Assembly (NCBI GenBank): GCA_016169945.1
Contig: JADLSH010000085.1
Coordinates: forward strand, 1,488,001 to 1,552,000
Source of the DNA: Trachythela sp. YZ-2020
Taxonomy: Eukaryota; Cnidaria; Anthozoa; Malacalcyonacea; Clavulariidae
Length of the DNA: 64,000 nucleotides
Direction of reading: 5' to 3'
Positions 12,204 through 21,037 of the stretch are shown one piece after another. Made by a program: the position numbers and the translations under genes. The notes beneath the pieces were generated by a model that did no database searches, was not told where the DNA came from, and saw only the letters and a list, made by a program, of their open reading frames with translations. How positions within the stretch are numbered: the first letter of the stretch is position 1; the number at the start of each line of letters is the position of its first letter.

Positions 12204-12699
12204 ATTAATGACTTACTACAATGTTTGTATGAAGACTATGCTTGTAAAACTTGTTGAAATCTCGCTTAAAAATCACTGCTTTTCACACTCTGCCATATAT
12301 AAATGCTTGAAAATTGGTAAGGTTTAAATCCCAGTAAGAACTATGTCTATCTTTGTAAACTTATTAGGTTCAGCGTCGCTATTTTGGTCGACTCAGAAAG
12401 CCGTTTGTTATTACTTCGCATAAGGCAATGGTTAAACATCGCTAGATTTTGGTTGTCTAAGACAGCAGTTTGTTTCGTATGAGGCGATACTAGATATGAT
12501 AATATATATATTAATTAATAATAAGGAATTTATAAATCGAAATGTTTACAAAAATATAGCCATATTTCTACTTGTTATTATGTAACCACAAAATATGCTG
12601 AACTCAGCAAACTTCGCCTGGCCTGAGGTTGAGAGGTCTCAAAGGAGTCGGACCGAGTTGCATAATTAATGAATGTTTATGTTAATTACGTAATGCGTA

Positions 12700-12890
12700 A
12701 GATGCACCAAATCTACGACGCGGACGCGACTAAAAACTGCCGCTATTCTCACAGTTTCACTTCACGGGTAAAAATTATGGATTGTTATTGGTAAAGAAAG
12801 TCAGAGACACGAGAAAAACAAAGTAAAACTGATTTCCGATTATTAGCGACTGCTTTTTAGTCGCGTCCGCGTCGTAGATTTGGTGCATCT
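12700..12890. mobile_element. MITE with 38-bp inverted ends and TA duplication
   Basis: A 191-bp element whose ends start AGATGCACCAAATCTACGAC; the right end is the exact inverted form. It is flanked by TA at 12698-12699 and 12891-12892. It lies inside the outer part of the right palindrome arm. Ends are GC-rich and the inside is AT-rich. Confidence 0.75.
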
Positions 12891-12973
12891 TAAGCTCCCT
12901 AATGATGATGTGCCTCCCCCATATGTTAATCATGATGCGACAACTCATATATATATTTTCGCTTACCTCAAAA

Positions 12974-13019
12974 CTTGTCTGCAACAGGCTGTTTCATCTG
13001 TAAAAGAATCATCAGGCAG
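12974..13019 (-). ncRNA. Hammerhead ribozyme motif, Penelope type A (outer stem lost)
   Basis: On the minus strand: CTGATGA, a 3-bp stem II (TCT/AGA, 5-nt loop), GAAAC, a small stem III (ACA/TGT) and TGTT at the cleavage position, with stem I CTGC/GCAG. Only the inner 4 bp of stem I remains because the sequence is rearranged at 13020, where a plus-strand copy of the same tail begins. Known context: hammerhead motifs occur in Penelope-like elements. Confidence 0.6.
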
Positions 13020-13020
13020 C

Positions 13021-13160
13021 CTGTTCTTTTACAGATGAAACAGTTCTTTTACAGATGAAACAGCCTGTTGCAGACAAGTTTTGAGGTAAGCGAAAATCTA
13101 TAATTTGCTCTAACTATATGTTGTCGAGCACTCTTTGCGTTTCGTAGACCTAAACCTACA
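13021..13160 (+). repeat. Penelope type A 3' tail without ribozyme core
   Basis: A plus-strand copy of the family A tail: GATGAAACAGCCTGTTGCAG through AGGTAAGCGAAAATCTATAA to CCTACACG and a (TA)n tract. The CTGATGA part is missing, and the TTCTTTTACAGATGAAACAG block is present twice. It forms a short inverted pair with 12955-13019. Confidence 0.75.
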
Positions 13161-13204
13161 CGTATATATATATATATATATATAGATTTTCGCTTACCTC
13201 AAAA

Positions 13205-13258
13205 CTTGTCTGCAACAGGCTGTTTCATCTGTAAAAGAATCATCAGGCAGTTTACAAG
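13205..13258 (-). ncRNA. Hammerhead ribozyme motif, Penelope type A
   Basis: Full core on the minus strand: CTGATGA, stem II TCT/AGA, GAAAC, stem III ACA/TGT with loop GCC, and cleavage triplet GTT. Stem I is CTGC/GCAG, extended after a 3-nt bulge by CTTGT/ACAAG. It follows the endonuclease reading frame of the left palindrome arm. Confidence 0.7.
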
Positions 13259-13277
13259 TATCGAAAGAAATGACCGC

Positions 13278-14073
13278 TTATATGCTTCCTGCCGGGGCGT
13301 GGGGGTGTGTGTGGGAGACAATGTGTGCATGCATGGCTTTGTTTGCGTTGTTTACGCGAAATTTGTTACGATGACGACATCGTGAAATTATTTCAGCTCT
13401 TTTGTTGAGTAAACAATCCTTGTTTTTTTCTTTCAAAATACAAAATTTTTCTTCTAAACATAAATTGCATCGTTTTGATCCTCCCGTATACGAAATAGAA
13501 TGTTTTAAAATTTGCCAATTAATACTGAAATCCTTATTGTTTTCTTTCAATGTCCAAATATATTTCGAAAGTTCCGTGTCATTTGCATGCTTTCTATGCT
13601 GAAAAGATTTAGTGTGGTTGGCCAATCGCTCTTTGAATGTGGTTGCAGTCATGCCAATGTAATTTTTGATCGTGTTTGTGTTGCTTACTGTGACTGTTGC
13701 TTTGTATACTATGTCCTAGTCATGCATTGTTTTGAAGCGGGCAAATGGTGTTTTTCTACAACTGCAATTGGTAGTGTCCCTCTCCTGTGGCTTGTTATTT
13801 CTAGATATGCGTGCATTGTGTTTAGTGATTACTGACTTAATATTGTTCATGCAGCTATAGCTTACTTTAACTGTATTTCTGTTAAAAATTTTATGTAGCT
13901 TGTGGTGCGGTGGAAAATGCTTGTCAATTAGACTAAGGAAATTACGTCCCATGTTTGTGCTAACACTCTTGCTAAATGGTGGGTTGAACCAAATGATGTT
14001 GCGTTGCCTATTCCTGCGTTGTTTTTGCGGTGTGTGCTGAGTGTAGCTAAGTTCATGATTAAAGTTGCTATGC
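13278..14073 (-). pseudogene. Penelope-like element, linker and GIY-YIG endonuclease (left arm)
   Basis: Minus strand, two frames. The first part contains RQRNIIWFNPPFSKSVSTN, FLSLIDKHFPPHHKLHKIFN, VKVSYSCMNNIKSVI and a C-x-C...C zinc-knuckle-like stretch. The second contains YIGMTATTFKERL, NDTELSKYIWTLKEN and CNLCLEEKFCIL. These match the C-terminal endonuclease region of Penelope-like elements: the YIG of the GIY-YIG motif, an Arg in FKER and a Cys cluster. A one-base loss in an A-run near 13755 breaks the frame, whereas the junction before YIG is intact here, unlike in the right arm. The reverse transcriptase is absent. Confidence 0.75.
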
Positions 14074-14097
14074 ACCCATATATCAGAACGCACTTAG

Positions 14098-14895
14098 GCA
14101 TAGCAACTTTAATCATGAACTTAGCTACACTCAGCACACACCGCAAAAACAACGCAGGAATAGGCAACGCAACATCATTTGGTTCAACCCACCATTTAGC
14201 AAGAGTGTTAGCACAAACATGGGACGTAATTTCCTTAGTCTAATTGACAAGCATTTTCCACCGCACCACAAGCTACATAAAAATTTTAACAGAAATACAG
14301 TTAAAGTAAGCTATAGCTGCATGAACAATATTAAGTCAGTAATCACTAAACACAATGCACGCATATCTAGAAATAACAAGCCACAGGAGAGGGACACTAC
14401 CAATTGCAGTTGTAGAAAAAACACCATTTGCCCGCTTCAAAAACAATGCATGACTAGGGACATAGTATACAAAGCAACAGTCACAGTAAGCAACACAAAC
14501 ACGATCAAAATTACATTGGCATGACTGCAACCACATTCAAAGAGCGATTGGCCAACCACACTAAATCTTTTCAGCATAAAAAGCATGCAAATGACACGGA
14601 ACTTTCGAAATATATTTGGACATTGAAAGAAAACAATAAGGATTTCAGTATTAATTGGCAAATTTTAAAACATTCTATTTCGTATACGGGAGGATCAAAA
14701 CGATGCAATTTATGTTTAGAAGAAAAATTTTGTATTTTGAAAGAAAAAAACAAGGATTGTTTACTCAACAAAAGAGCTGAAATAATTTCACGATGTCGTC
14801 ATCGTAATAAATTTCGCGTAAACAACGCAAACAAAGCCATGCATGCACACATTGTCTCCCACACACACCCCCACGCCCCGGCAGGAAGCATATAA
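14098..14895 (+). pseudogene. Penelope-like element, linker and GIY-YIG endonuclease (right arm)
   Basis: Plus-strand mirror of the left arm. The first frame (to about 14520) has the SFNPPF-type linker, SYSCMNNIKSVI and CSCRKNTICPLQKQC. The second (14521-14895) has the GIY-YIG domain starting at MTATTFKERL and ending near the GRAIL-less tail HTHPHAPAGSI. A one-base deletion in the A-run before the YIG motif (about 14510) separates the frames. The endonuclease would nick target DNA for reverse transcription in an intact element; here it cannot be made as one protein. Confidence 0.75.
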
Positions 14896-14914
14896 GCGGT
14901 CATTTCTTTCGATA

Positions 14915-14968
14915 CTTGTAAACTGCCTGATGATTCTTTTACAGATGAAACAGCCTGTTGCAGACAAG
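14915..14968 (+). ncRNA. Hammerhead ribozyme motif, Penelope type A
   Basis: CTGATGA at 14927-14933, stem II 14935-14937/14943-14945 (TCT/AGA), G12-A14 at 14947-14949, stem III 14950-14952/14956-14958 with loop GCC, cleavage predicted after T14959. Stem I is CTGC/GCAG plus CTTGT/ACAAG with a 3-nt bulge. It lies 20 bp after the endonuclease stop codon. Confidence 0.75.
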
Positions 14969-15084
14969 TTTTGAGGTAAGCGAAAATCTATAATTTGCTC
15001 TAACTATATGTTGTCGAGCACTCTTTGCGTTTCGTAGACCTAAACCTACACGTATATATATATATATATATACACATTATTGGG

Positions 15085-16247
15085 GAAAGATCGTGTAGGT
15101 CTATATCGTGACGACGGTCTTGTGTTACTGAGAGGAACAAGCGGACGTTTAGCTGACCAAACAAGAAAGAAACTACACCAGCTGTTTGACGATAAATTTG
15201 GGCTAAAGATCAGTCACGGCGGAAGTGAGCCACCAAACAGTTAACTTTTTAGATATCAACCTCAATCTTGGCGACGGCAGTTACCGCCCTTACAGAAAAC
15301 CAAACAACAACCCGCTATACATTAACAGCCATTCCAACCATCCACCTCCCATCATAAGACAGTTGCCGATATCTGTGAATAAACGAATCAAACAACTTTC
15401 ATCGGACGAACATTCATTTAATCAATCGGTACCACTGTATCAAAGCGCACTGGAACGAAGCAGCTACCACGAAAAATTACGTTACACAGATAACACCACC
15501 TCTAGAAAACGAAAACGTAATCGGAAGAGAAAGGTTTTGTGGTTCAATCCACAGTACAGCCGCAATGTCGCCACCAACATCGGCAAAACCTTTTTACGCC
15601 TCCTAGACATCCATTTCCCTAAATATAGCACCCTGCACAAAATATTCAATAAAAATACGGTGAAAATCAGTTATAGCTGCATGCCAAACGTTAAAAGCGT
15701 AATTTCCAGTCACAACGCAAAAGTGCTTTCGAAAAATCTACCAACTAATTCGAAGAAAACACCGAGAAGCAAAGAGGAGCAGACGTGCAATTGCCAGAAA
15801 AAGAAAGAGTGTCCTTTGGAAGGCAAATGTATGGTGACTACGGAAGACAACGAAACAAAGAAATACATTGGCATGACAGCAACTACGTTCAAGGAACGCT
15901 TTAGAAACCATAAAAAATCCTTCAAGAACCGGATATATTCTAACGATACTGAGCTGTCAAAATATGTTTGGGGCTTGAAGAGAAACGGTCGTCGATTGTT
16001 CAAAATCACTTGGTCAATTCTAAAGCGTGCCAAGTCGTACAGATCGGGGAGTAAACAATGCAATTTGTGCACCTACGAGAAGCTCCACATCCTGAAAAGT
16101 GATAGAAGTACGCTCCTAAACAAGAGAACTGAAATTTTCTCAAAATGCTGTCATGAGAGGAACTTTTGGCGGGAAATTACGAGCGCGCGCAAATCAACAC
16201 TACGCCACCAAGCTGACGAGAGCCCGCTCGCGTCAAAAACAGTTTGA
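15085..16247 (+). pseudogene. Penelope-like RT end plus GIY-YIG endonuclease
   Basis: The reading frame enters with VGLYRDDGL (15095-15121), the Penelope form of the RT catalytic motif, and FDDKFGLKI. A one-base frameshift near 15210 moves to a 340-codon frame with VNFLDINLNLGDGSYRPYRK (RT thumb), NHPPPIIRQLP, KVLWFNPQYSRNVATNIG, SYSCMPNVKSVI and CNCQKKKECPLEGKC. The endonuclease follows: YIGMTATTFKERF, NDTELSKYVWGLK and CNLCTYEKLHIL. The endonuclease and zinc-binding cysteines look intact; upstream RT motifs are missing. It diverges clearly from family A in the palindrome, so two Penelope families are present. Confidence 0.85.
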
Positions 16248-16268
16248 ACTTTAACGGTAAAAATCCTG

Positions 16269-16319
16269 TGTTAACCTGATGATTGCCTTGACCAGGCATG
16301 AAACTTTAAGTAGTTAACA
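16269..16319 (+). ncRNA. Hammerhead ribozyme, Penelope type B
   Basis: Stem I TGTTAAC/GTTAACA (16269-16275/16313-16319), CTGATGA at 16276-16282, stem II TGCC/GGCA (16284-16287/16295-16298) with a 7-nt loop, GAA at 16300-16302, stem III ACT/AGT with a 3-nt loop, and cleavage triplet GTA with cleavage predicted after A16312. All invariant core positions are present. It starts 22 bp after the family B stop codon, as expected for ribozymes in Penelope-like elements. Confidence 0.85.
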
Positions 16320-16449
16320 AATGTTTGTATAATTTTGATTTATTAAATATTTTAAATTTGCTCTGCTCCAATGTATTGAGCACTTTTCGTATTATACGCA
16401 ACAAAGCAATTATATTAAATTATATTAAATTATATATATATATATATAA

Positions 16450-16654
16450 GCTCACTTCCCTTGTGGTCGTTTGAGCACTCTGGCCCCAAGACACTTCACG
16501 CATGTCTGGATGCGCATGTGTCTGAGTATTGTACCACATGCGCTTGGTGAGGGCAAGAGTATGGTGTATAAATACGAAGTCACTCGCATCTAGACTGCGT
16601 TACAAGTTGCACTGACGAGCCGTTGAACGGCGAAACATGCATGTCTGCAGATTT

Positions 16655-16698
<44 letters not shown>

Positions 16699-16735
16699 AT
16701 ATGTATGTATTGTGTTTTACTATATATATACACGT
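16450..16735 (+). mobile_element. Third Penelope-type terminal fragment with ribozyme
   Basis: Sequence between (TA)n tracts that matches neither family A nor B. It contains GTTTGAGCACTCTGG (similar to the GAGCAC tail element), a TATAAATA box-like stretch at 16568 and a hammerhead motif at 16607-16650, and ends in a long (TA)n. I read it as the pseudo-LTR of a third element whose coding part is gone. Confidence 0.5.
16607..16650 (+). ncRNA. Hammerhead ribozyme, third type
   Basis: CTGACGA at 16612-16618, a perfect 5-bp stem II GCCGT/ACGGC with loop TGA, GAA at 16632-16634, stem III ACAT/ATGT, and the canonical GTC cleavage triplet with cleavage predicted after C16645. Stem I is TGCA/TGCA plus one T-G wobble. 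The core matches the CUGANGA...GAAA consensus exactly. Stem II and loops differ from both other types in the window. Confidence 0.85.
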
Positions 16736-16920
16736 CCCGGCAGGAAGCATATAAGCGGTCATTTCTTTCGATACTTGTCACTGCCTGATGATTCTTTTAC
16801 AGATGAAACAGCCTGTTGCAGACCAGTTTTGAGGTAAGCGAAAATCTATATTTTGCTCTAACTATATGCTGTCGAGCACTCTTTGCGTTTCGTAGACCTA
16901 AACGTACATATATAGTTATA
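16736..16920 (+). repeat. Penelope type A 3' tail with ribozyme
   Basis: A plus-strand copy of the end of family A: CCCGGCAGGAAGCATATAAG, a hammerhead, AGGTAAGCGAAAATCTATAT, then CGTAGACCTAAACGTACATA. Almost all of the coding part is missing. It shows the family inserted at least one more time next to a TA tract. Confidence 0.8.
16774..16826 (+). ncRNA. Hammerhead ribozyme motif, Penelope type A
   Basis: CTGATGA at 16785-16791, GAAAC at 16805-16809, TGTT with cleavage predicted after T16817, and stem I core CTGC/GCAG. It is the same core and stem II as the copy at 14915-14968, with changes in the outer stem I (CTTGTCA against ACCAG). Confidence 0.7.
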
Positions 16921-16924
16921 TATT

Positions 16925-17085
16925 TACCCACTATAGTAACAATTATTGATTGTAAATAAAGTATTTGCATGGTAATAGATTACTAGATTAGGTTAGATTA
17001 GTGTGTAGTGATAGAAGAGCCAATTTATTTTTTGGAATCACTATAATAAATTATTATTATTATTATTATCATCATCCAAAAGGTC
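16925..17085 (+). repeat. LINE 3'-end-like fragment with (ATT)n
   Basis: AT-rich sequence ending in AATAAATTATTATTATTATT. Trinucleotide-repeat ends of this kind close several non-LTR retrotransposons, including the LINE at 56.9 kb in this window, whose 3' side has the same repeat. No coding part is attached, so this is a weak call. Confidence 0.35.
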
Positions 17086-18234
17086 TTCTACGTATTTTTG
17101 GATTAGGCTGATACACCCACCACACAAATGAAGAACTTATCGGCTAGCCTTAACGCAACATACCATGGCCATCAACCCTCACGCGGTATATATTTTCATC
17201 GCTAATAATCCCCGACCCACGCGTGCGAGGGTACTAATGCCGTTCACGCTGGTGTCTAAAGTTCGATCATCAAGTTTTGCGGGCGCGTGCATAGAGATTA
17301 TAAAAGAATAGAGGGGGCATTCAATTGACAAATGTTAGTCAACAAAAGGGAAAAATTGAAGCTTCCTAATGAGAACCTCCTTATGAGTCCCACATGTAAG
17401 TCCAGTATTTGAAATCGCTTAATTCCGCGACGTCTAAAGTTCATCAAGCGCATCGCTATGTCTCATGGGTGGACCTCACACTGATCTCAAAAGTATGGCG
17501 GATTGTCAGGAATGGAATGAGTTTTTAAAAACATGAGAAACAAGAAATAGTTAAATATCATGCAAGAAGTCAAGTCACGGCACGGCAAGAAGCATTACTA
17601 GCCAACAACAAGGCAGATTTGTTTTTAACATAATTGTTTATATATACACTGCTTTCCATTTAATGTCAGTTTAGGTGTAAGTTTTTTAGATTACCGAATC
17701 ACCTCGAAGAGACCAAAATTACTGTTCATTTCAAAAAAATCATTTTATGCCAAAGTCGAAGACGAACTATATGGCAAAGCGTATCAATTGAAAAGCAGTT
17801 AAGTTTTATAACATTTCAAAAGGTTTTAGCAAACGTCTAAGATCCAATTTTTGAAAAAAATGTCGCTTATATAATGCATAATAACATGCCTACATTATAT
17901 GTTTCGGGGATTAAAAATTCTGTAGTTAAAAGTATTAATTTTTTAAGTCATTTTATATTAAAATTTTTTATTCAATATTAAAAAACCCGAAAAATGTTTC
18001 CGTGTAACCATGACAACACTGAGTTATGTTATGGAGGAAGTGCTCAGCAGAAAAAAGTAAAGCAAAAAACATGGCGGATATTTGGCTTGCTGACGCCATA
18101 TATGGTCCCAAATGCCCATGGTAATTACCACTGACAGGCTCAATTTTGAGCCCGCTACAACATTCACTGCACGCCCCTGGATTCGGAAAAAATATTTAGC
18201 TTTTTGCTGTAAATTCTCGTTCTTTACGACTTTT
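17086..18234. other. No gene seen
   Basis: A 1.1-kb stretch without coding signal. Around 17225-17245 it has GTGCGAGGGTACTAATGCCG, which recurs in similar form near 46140, probably a dispersed repeat. Confidence 0.4.
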
Positions 18235-19110
18235 CCATGGACCATGCAAAAGAAATTAACGGCAGTGATTTTAATTGACTTATCTAAAGAGTTTGACAGC
18301 ATTGACCATAGTATTCTTCTGAAAAAACTGAAAGCCGTCGGCGTATCCCCGTCAGCCTTACAATGGTTTCGTAGTTTCCTGACAGACCGTAAACAATACG
18401 TGAGAATACTGGCTCCAGCAAATCCACCCCCTTAAATATCACGCATGGCGTTCCCCAAGGGTCGATCCTGTCCCCATTTACACAAACGACCTCCCGCCTG
18501 TAACAAAAGAATGCTCGTTAGACTCGTACGTCGACGATAGTAAAGTTTCCTTATCCTTTTCGATTAAGATATATCGAAAGCAAAGTTAACACTAGAAGAT
18601 CTTAACAATGTCGCCAGATGGTGTAGAAATTCCCTCCGTTTAAACCCAGATAAGACTAAATTTATATTCGGCACACCACAACTACTAAGCACATTGTCTG
18701 CGGAACTTACGCTAAACTTCCTAAATAAAACCTTACACCCAATTTTCTCAGCCAAAGATCTAGGAGTGATTCTTGATTCCCATCTAAAATATATGCACAT
18801 CAGTGAATTGGCTTCATGATGCTTCAAAACTCTGCCAGATTAACAGAGTCCGACACCTTTTGGATCAAGAAACCTTGTCGATCCTTCATCATACACTCCC
18901 TTGTGCTGAACAAATTATTCTACTGCTCAGTTGTTTGGTCCATTACCACTGCAAAAAACGTGAAAAAATTACAACTGGTTCAAAACTTTGCGGCCAGGAT
19001 TATAACAGCTACCAGCAAATAGGGCCACTGTATCACACCAGATTTTCGCCACAGAGATATATCACGCCCAGCTAAGTACGTACCAATACTTCATGTAAAA
19101 ATGCGCATAA
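18235..19110 (+). pseudogene. LINE reverse transcriptase relic
   Basis: Plus-strand reading in changing frames gives TAVILIDLSKEFDSIDHSIL, SALQWFRSFLTDRKQYV, HGVPQGSIL, SYVDDSK (18521-18541), RWCRNSLRLNPDKTKFIFGT, AKDLGVILDSHLKY and KLQLVQNFAARIITATSK. These are RT motifs of non-LTR retrotransposons in the right order. There are at least four frame changes and the FADD/YADD motif has become YVDD-like. The 5' part (endonuclease) is absent. It appears old, more decayed than the LINEs at 48-58 kb. Confidence 0.8.
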
Positions 19111-20143
19111 TTCATATCTTCTTAAAATACCAGGTCCGATCCAATACTTGGATTTTTCTATTTATATTTTCTTCAAAAAATGAATAACGTTGAAAATATT
19201 TTGGAAGTATAGTCGTTCGGTTTAAAAATGCGAGGGGTTGCTGCATGCACGTATTTCTAGTAGAGTAAAAAATTTCATCCGCTTCTGCCAAACAAACAGT
19301 CCGATTACTTTTAATTTTGCTCGACATTTAATTTATATCGTCAAACAAGTTTCTATTGTCTGCTCATACAGTTCACAACGTTCAACGTGTTAAAATTCTC
19401 AATTTCAATGTACATCACGTAATATAGTTTATTACAGATCTATTCGCATACCCATGCATACGCATAGAGCCAAAAGAATAGATCGACTGCAAAGGTACTA
19501 TATCTTAATCACGAATTGGGATTAAATTACAAACGAGTTTCTGTAGACTGTAGTTTACGTGAAACATCAATCTCTCTTAACAAGCATTTGAATATTTCAA
19601 TCAGCTCAGGGAAAGGCTTGACAAACACTAAAGTCTCACGTGAACATAGACAATGTTTTTGTCTGCAACTGTTCGTCCGTAGATACAAACGGTAGACTTT
19701 CGCGATTATATTTATTGCCCTACGATGGTATTAAATACAAAAGGCATCAGTATTGTAAGATTTTGATTTGCCACTAAATCTTGCCACTGCAAGCATGCTT
19801 CATGCGCTCCATTCCGGGAAGCAAGAAACTTTACCAGTGACAGTCGATCCATACCAAAAGCTCCATAACCAGCCAGCCTCATACGCAAATTGCTCATTTT
19901 AGATCACACGATTTCAAATCTTCTGTTATCATTGCCATTAGGCATTACTCATTGATACCAAAACATAAAATGCGCAAAGACAAAGAGTAATAAAATATGT
20001 ATCATCACATGCATGATTTGAAATGGTAATTTGCATGCGAAACTGAGCGAGGTTATTTATAGCAAAGGATGTTTAGAACTAAAAAATTTTCTGCGATCAC
20101 AGAAATTTGATCATGTATGAACAATCCCTGAGAACTGTTCTTA
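19111..20143. other. No gene seen
   Basis: About 1 kb without coding signal or clear repeat. The block TGCGAGGGGTTGCTGCATGCAC near 19230 has a close relative near 47610 (GCGAGGGGTTACTGCATGCATG followed by TATTTCTAGTAT), so a dispersed repeat is present. Confidence 0.4.
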
Positions 20144-20669
20144 GAGGTGTTGCACCATCACGTGACTAAATTCTAAAATCTTTAACGTGCAACCTATCAA
20201 GCTGGCTGTTAAACATGTTTTGTATGTCAATGTCATTATAACAAGTATTCATAACAAATTTCAAGTCGATACAATTATTCCCTCGCGAGTTAAAAAGGTT
20301 TGAATAATTCGTATTGCTGACGTAAGCATTATTTTCAAATGCCGTTAAAAGCTACGTTTTTTCTAAACCTAACGCGAAAAACTCAATTTAGCTTTTAAAA
20401 GCAATATATAGTATCATAGTAAACAGAATGTAAACATGTCTAATAAAACACGTCTTTCCTTAAGTATTTATTTTTCGGTTGCCACCTGCCATCCAACATG
20501 GCGGCCAAAACACAAATGATCAAGAAATTATGTGTTTTATAACAAAATTCTATATTCTATTTACTATCATACTATTGATTGCTTTTAAAAGCTAACCTAA
20601 GTTAGGTTTGGAAAAAACAGCTTTATAGGTTGCACGTTAAAATTTGGTCACGTGATGGTGCAACACCTC
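20144..20669. mobile_element. MITE with GAGGTGTTGCACC ends, TA duplication
   Basis: A 526-bp element with long inverted ends starting GAGGTGTTGCACCATCACGT, flanked by TA at 20142-20143 and 20670-20671. A second inverted block (GCTTTTAAAAGC-centred) lies near 20395 and 20580. The TA target and hairpin-like layout suggest Tc1/mariner mobilisation. Confidence 0.75.
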
Positions 20670-20943
20670 TATAGCAATATAGGAGCACTACTATCTACAC
20701 CTTTGCAGTTGGGCCATTCAATTCGCACTCTTCACTGAAGCAATTAGAATGCTCGTAGCAAGCGGGTTTTGCGATGGTGATACGCTTCTGTTAACGGTAC
20801 GAGATCTTAGCCCAGGCTGCTTACTCAATTGGCCACTCCACGAGATTCTTTTGAACATCAATTTTAGGTGATTAATATTCAAGGTCCTTACGTACAAAAA
20901 AATCGTTCATAATAGCGAATATATAGTTAATTAAGACATTATT

Positions 20944-21037
20944 CGTAATTAACTTTCCAAAGCCAGTATACAACTACATTATTCTTTCTTCGTAATTAAC
21001 TTTCCAAAGCCAGTATACAACTACATTATTCTTTCTT
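20944..21037. repeat. Two-copy 47-bp tandem duplication
   Basis: CGTAATTAACTTTCCAAAGC and the following 27 bases occur twice in direct succession (20944-20990 and 20991-21037) without visible differences, so the duplication is recent. Confidence 0.85.

Larger units (their letters stand above)
7890..12945. repeat. 5-kb imperfect palindrome with mirrored satellite layers
   Basis: The left half (7890 to about 10810) and right half (about 11210-12945) are inverted copies. Matching blocks include 8018-8290 with 12455-12695, and 9300-9660 with 11660-12420. Both halves have the same nested order from outside in: unique arm, about 20-bp repeats, 21-bp repeats, 15-bp purine repeats, then a CCCTAA-like core. 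Later insertions interrupt each arm: a LINE fragment and two MITEs on the left, hairpin elements on the right. The outermost match includes a shared CATATGTTAAT block near 7915 and 12930. It could be a foldback-type element or an inverted duplication; no transposase gene is visible. Confidence 0.75.
13181..14992. repeat. Head-to-head inverted pair of Penelope-like fragments
   Basis: Left arm 13181-14073 and right arm 14098-14992 are near-identical inverted copies around a 24-bp unique spacer (14074-14097). Each carries the distal part of a Penelope-like ORF (linker and GIY-YIG endonuclease), then a hammerhead motif, then a shared 3' tail. Both are truncated at the same internal point. Both sides abut (TA)n tracts. 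Single-base length differences in A-runs fall at different places in the two arms, so neither reads through. Confidence 0.85.
15073..16445 (+). mobile_element. Penelope-like element family B, 5'-truncated
   Basis: A 1.37-kb fragment between two (TA)n tracts (15055-15072 and 16434-16448). It holds the last part of the reverse transcriptase, the linker, a GIY-YIG endonuclease, a hammerhead ribozyme just after the stop and a 3' tail. The tail shares the TTTGCTCT...GAGCAC arrangement with family A although the rest of the sequence differs. Insertion at TA repeats is suggested by all copies here. Confidence 0.8.

Noticed and set aside
13928..14243. Overlapping 79-codon frames with near-identical products on opposite strands
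   Set aside because: They cross the centre of the Penelope palindrome and are antisense shadows of the real endonuclease-linker frames.
16580..16837. Tyr/Ile-rich open frames on both strands
   Set aside because: Translation of a (TA)n/(TATG)n microsatellite next to a ribozyme motif.
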